Source: DASQFU01 sp035632955 (lineage in GTDB: Bacteria > Eisenbacteria > RBG-16-71-46). Taken from it: a stretch of DNA of 9,221 nt. Position 1 is the first letter of the stretch, and each line of letters begins with the position of its first letter. Positions 8,901 to 9,221 of the stretch are shown here, piece after piece. Location of the stretch: positions 1 through 9,221 of the forward strand of contig DASQFU010000183.1 in NCBI GenBank assembly GCA_035632955.1, in the 5' to 3' direction. The notes under the pieces are model-generated. The model was given only the letters and a program-made list of their open reading frames with translations. It was not told the origin of the DNA and searched no databases. The translations under genes were made by a program, and so were the position numbers.

Positions 8901-9221
8901 GCGCGGAACCGTGCGAATCCAGGGCGCCACGCCGAGCCTGGTCGTGACGACGGCGACCGTGAAGGCCGAAGACGAGAGCCTTTCGACCGGCGATGTGACG
9001 GTCGAGGCCGTCGAGCGCGCCGCCGAACGGCCGCGAGGAACGCGCTTCGGGCGACTCGTACACGCGCTGCTCTCTCAGATTGCGCTCGATGCTAATTCGG
9101 AGACGATTGCGGCCCATGCCCGGCTTCAAGCGCGTCTCCTCGCCGCCGAGGACTCGGAGCGAGATGCAGCCGTCGAGGCCGTGGTCGCCACACTGGCGCA
9201 TCCCCTGTTGCGTCGTGCATC
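5923..9221 (+). CDS. addA: AddA/RexA-type UvrD-family helicase-nuclease subunit (1099 residues, runs off right edge)
   Basis: The motor subunit of the AddAB pair, an SF1A 3'-5' DNA helicase/translocase with a C-terminal nuclease expected. All helicase motifs are intact: Walker A AAAGTGKT (Lys58), Ia AVTFTEVAAGELK (82-94), the GTIHAFCRDL segment (131-140), Walker B VFVDEFQDTDPLQ (403-415, Asp406/Glu407), III VVADPKQSIYRFRRAD (444-459), IV NVSFRS (Arg485), V TVHRAKGLEFPIVIL (793-807) and VI LLYVAATRARD (860-870). An Arg-rich stretch lies at 186-205. Residues about 885-1035 show no motif I can name beyond a VVWWDP string (947-952). The RecB-like nuclease begins at RGTRFGRLVHALL (His1047), but the metal-binding Asp and D-x-K motifs would lie beyond 9221, so its activity cannot be judged. 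The first 30 residues are proline-rich and start with MTLDLFG. The start is supported by GAGGT 7 nt upstream and by the ATGA overlap. AddA is typically about 1,150-1,250 residues, so perhaps 80-150 are missing. Confidence 0.93.
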   Translation, partial: MTLDLFGAPPERPAPESPAPTRPPNPPRTPLADGEGRARIRSDLDTTLVVEAAAGTGKTTELVTRMVALLAAGRGQLERMVAVTFTEVAAGELKLRLRTAIEVARLDSGRPESERRRLTDSLPQLEQARIGTIHAFCRDLLSERPVEAGVDPSFEVAPEDEARRLFERVFDRWFERQLAGPGPAVRRILRRWRREPGFGPRRRGRDEGPRAILRDAAWALVDRRDFPAPWRRNVDFDRDREIDALVADLEDLAGWAARGNPEDWFTKSLAKVAGFVEDLRRVESMRGRDHDGLEAELTAFLTRDRNHWTWKGFSRGDDPSFPRNELRTKRNDAHARLTRFVQASGADLAPMLRDELWPVVTDYESAKAQAGCLDFTDLLIRARDLVREDTEVRAELQQRFTHVFVDEFQDTDPLQVEILFLLAAADSAETGWRRVQVVPGKLFVVADPKQSIYRFRRADVGLYEGVKRQLLDGGAELVELNVSFRSVPEIQRAVNSAFSVHMDGRSQTQARYVALAPARSDVSEQPAVIALPVPAPYGDYGKVVDWRIDESLPDAVAAFVHWLIDKSGWTVTEREKPDERVPIRPRHICLLFRRFRSFDRDVTRPYVLALEARHVPHLLVGGSSFHEREEVEAIRNALLAIERPEDELALFATLRGPMFGFSDAALLAYRERMKSLHPFRRVPEDLPPPLVEVAEALALLRDLHRGRNRRPVADTISRLLEATRAHAGFANWPNGPQALANLGRMIELARRAERRGLISFRAFVARLADEAERSDASDAPIIEEGVEGVRIMTVHRAKGLEFPIVILADMTANETPEQPSRWVDAEAGLCAMRLAGCLPPELLEHATEEMEREREEAVRLLYVAATRARDLLVVPVVADERREGWLQALTPVIYPEALRARELEMEDAPGCPQFGSDAVVSRSEQGEIPLASVIPGLHRPEVGEHRVVWWDPHQLELGVRETLGLAQTRILEADTNSERAQSGVEAHLQWKSRRGTVRIQGATPSLVVTTATVKAEDESLSTGDVTVEAVERAAERPRGTRFGRLVHALLSQIALDANSETIAAHARLQARLLAAEDSERDAAVEAVVATLAHPLLRRA

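Noticed and set aside
2654..9221. A new defence island built on the helicase-nuclease pair
   Set aside because: The two proteins match the standard AddB and AddA architectures in order and length, with no accompanying restriction, toxin or effector genes in view; DNA repair is the simpler reading.

Overview
The window is a high-GC bacterial chromosomal segment with two divergent transcription units separated by a 222-bp regulatory gap (2432-2653). No rRNA, tRNA, mobile element or CRISPR array was seen. Strong G/C third positions, a secreted parallel beta-helix protein opening with a 'VPaxYPTIQAAI' type motif, a glycine-zipper envelope protein and an AddAB-type nuclease pair suggest a Gram-negative bacterium of an environmental high-GC phylum (Candidatus Eisenbacteria, Gemmatimonadota or a deltaproteobacterial/myxobacterial lineage). 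This placement is inference at low confidence, since there is no marker gene.

Left unit (minus strand, reading right to left from 2431): mmsA, a complete CoA-acylating (methyl)malonate-semialdehyde dehydrogenase; 34 nt later a small exported glycine-zipper protein of unknown function; then, overlapping its stop by ATGA, a secreted right-handed beta-helix protein cut by the left window edge. The tight spacing argues for co-transcription, although the metabolic enzyme and the two envelope proteins have no obvious shared job. The beta-helix end is clearly lower in GC than the rest.

Right unit (plus strand): addB (2654-5926) and addA (5923 to beyond the right edge), overlapping by ATGA. Together they should form an AddAB/RexAB-type helicase-nuclease that unwinds and resects double-strand breaks to load RecA. 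AddB carries an intact C-terminal RecB-family nuclease and all four iron-sulphur cysteines but no recognisable Walker A. AddA has a complete set of UvrD/Rep helicase motifs, and its own nuclease domain is just beginning when the window ends.

The divergent gap holds weak promoter-like elements for both units, a perfect 6-bp dyad centred where both predicted -35 regions would fall, and three further dyads in the presumed mmsA leader. addB has no Shine-Dalgarno sequence and an extended -10-like element placed so that transcription could begin on its ATG. The most unusual protein feature is the AddA N-terminus, where a TLDLF sequence resembling a sliding-clamp-binding motif is tethered by a proline-rich linker. 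Overall this is largely housekeeping sequence; I did not find a convincing new multi-gene system.
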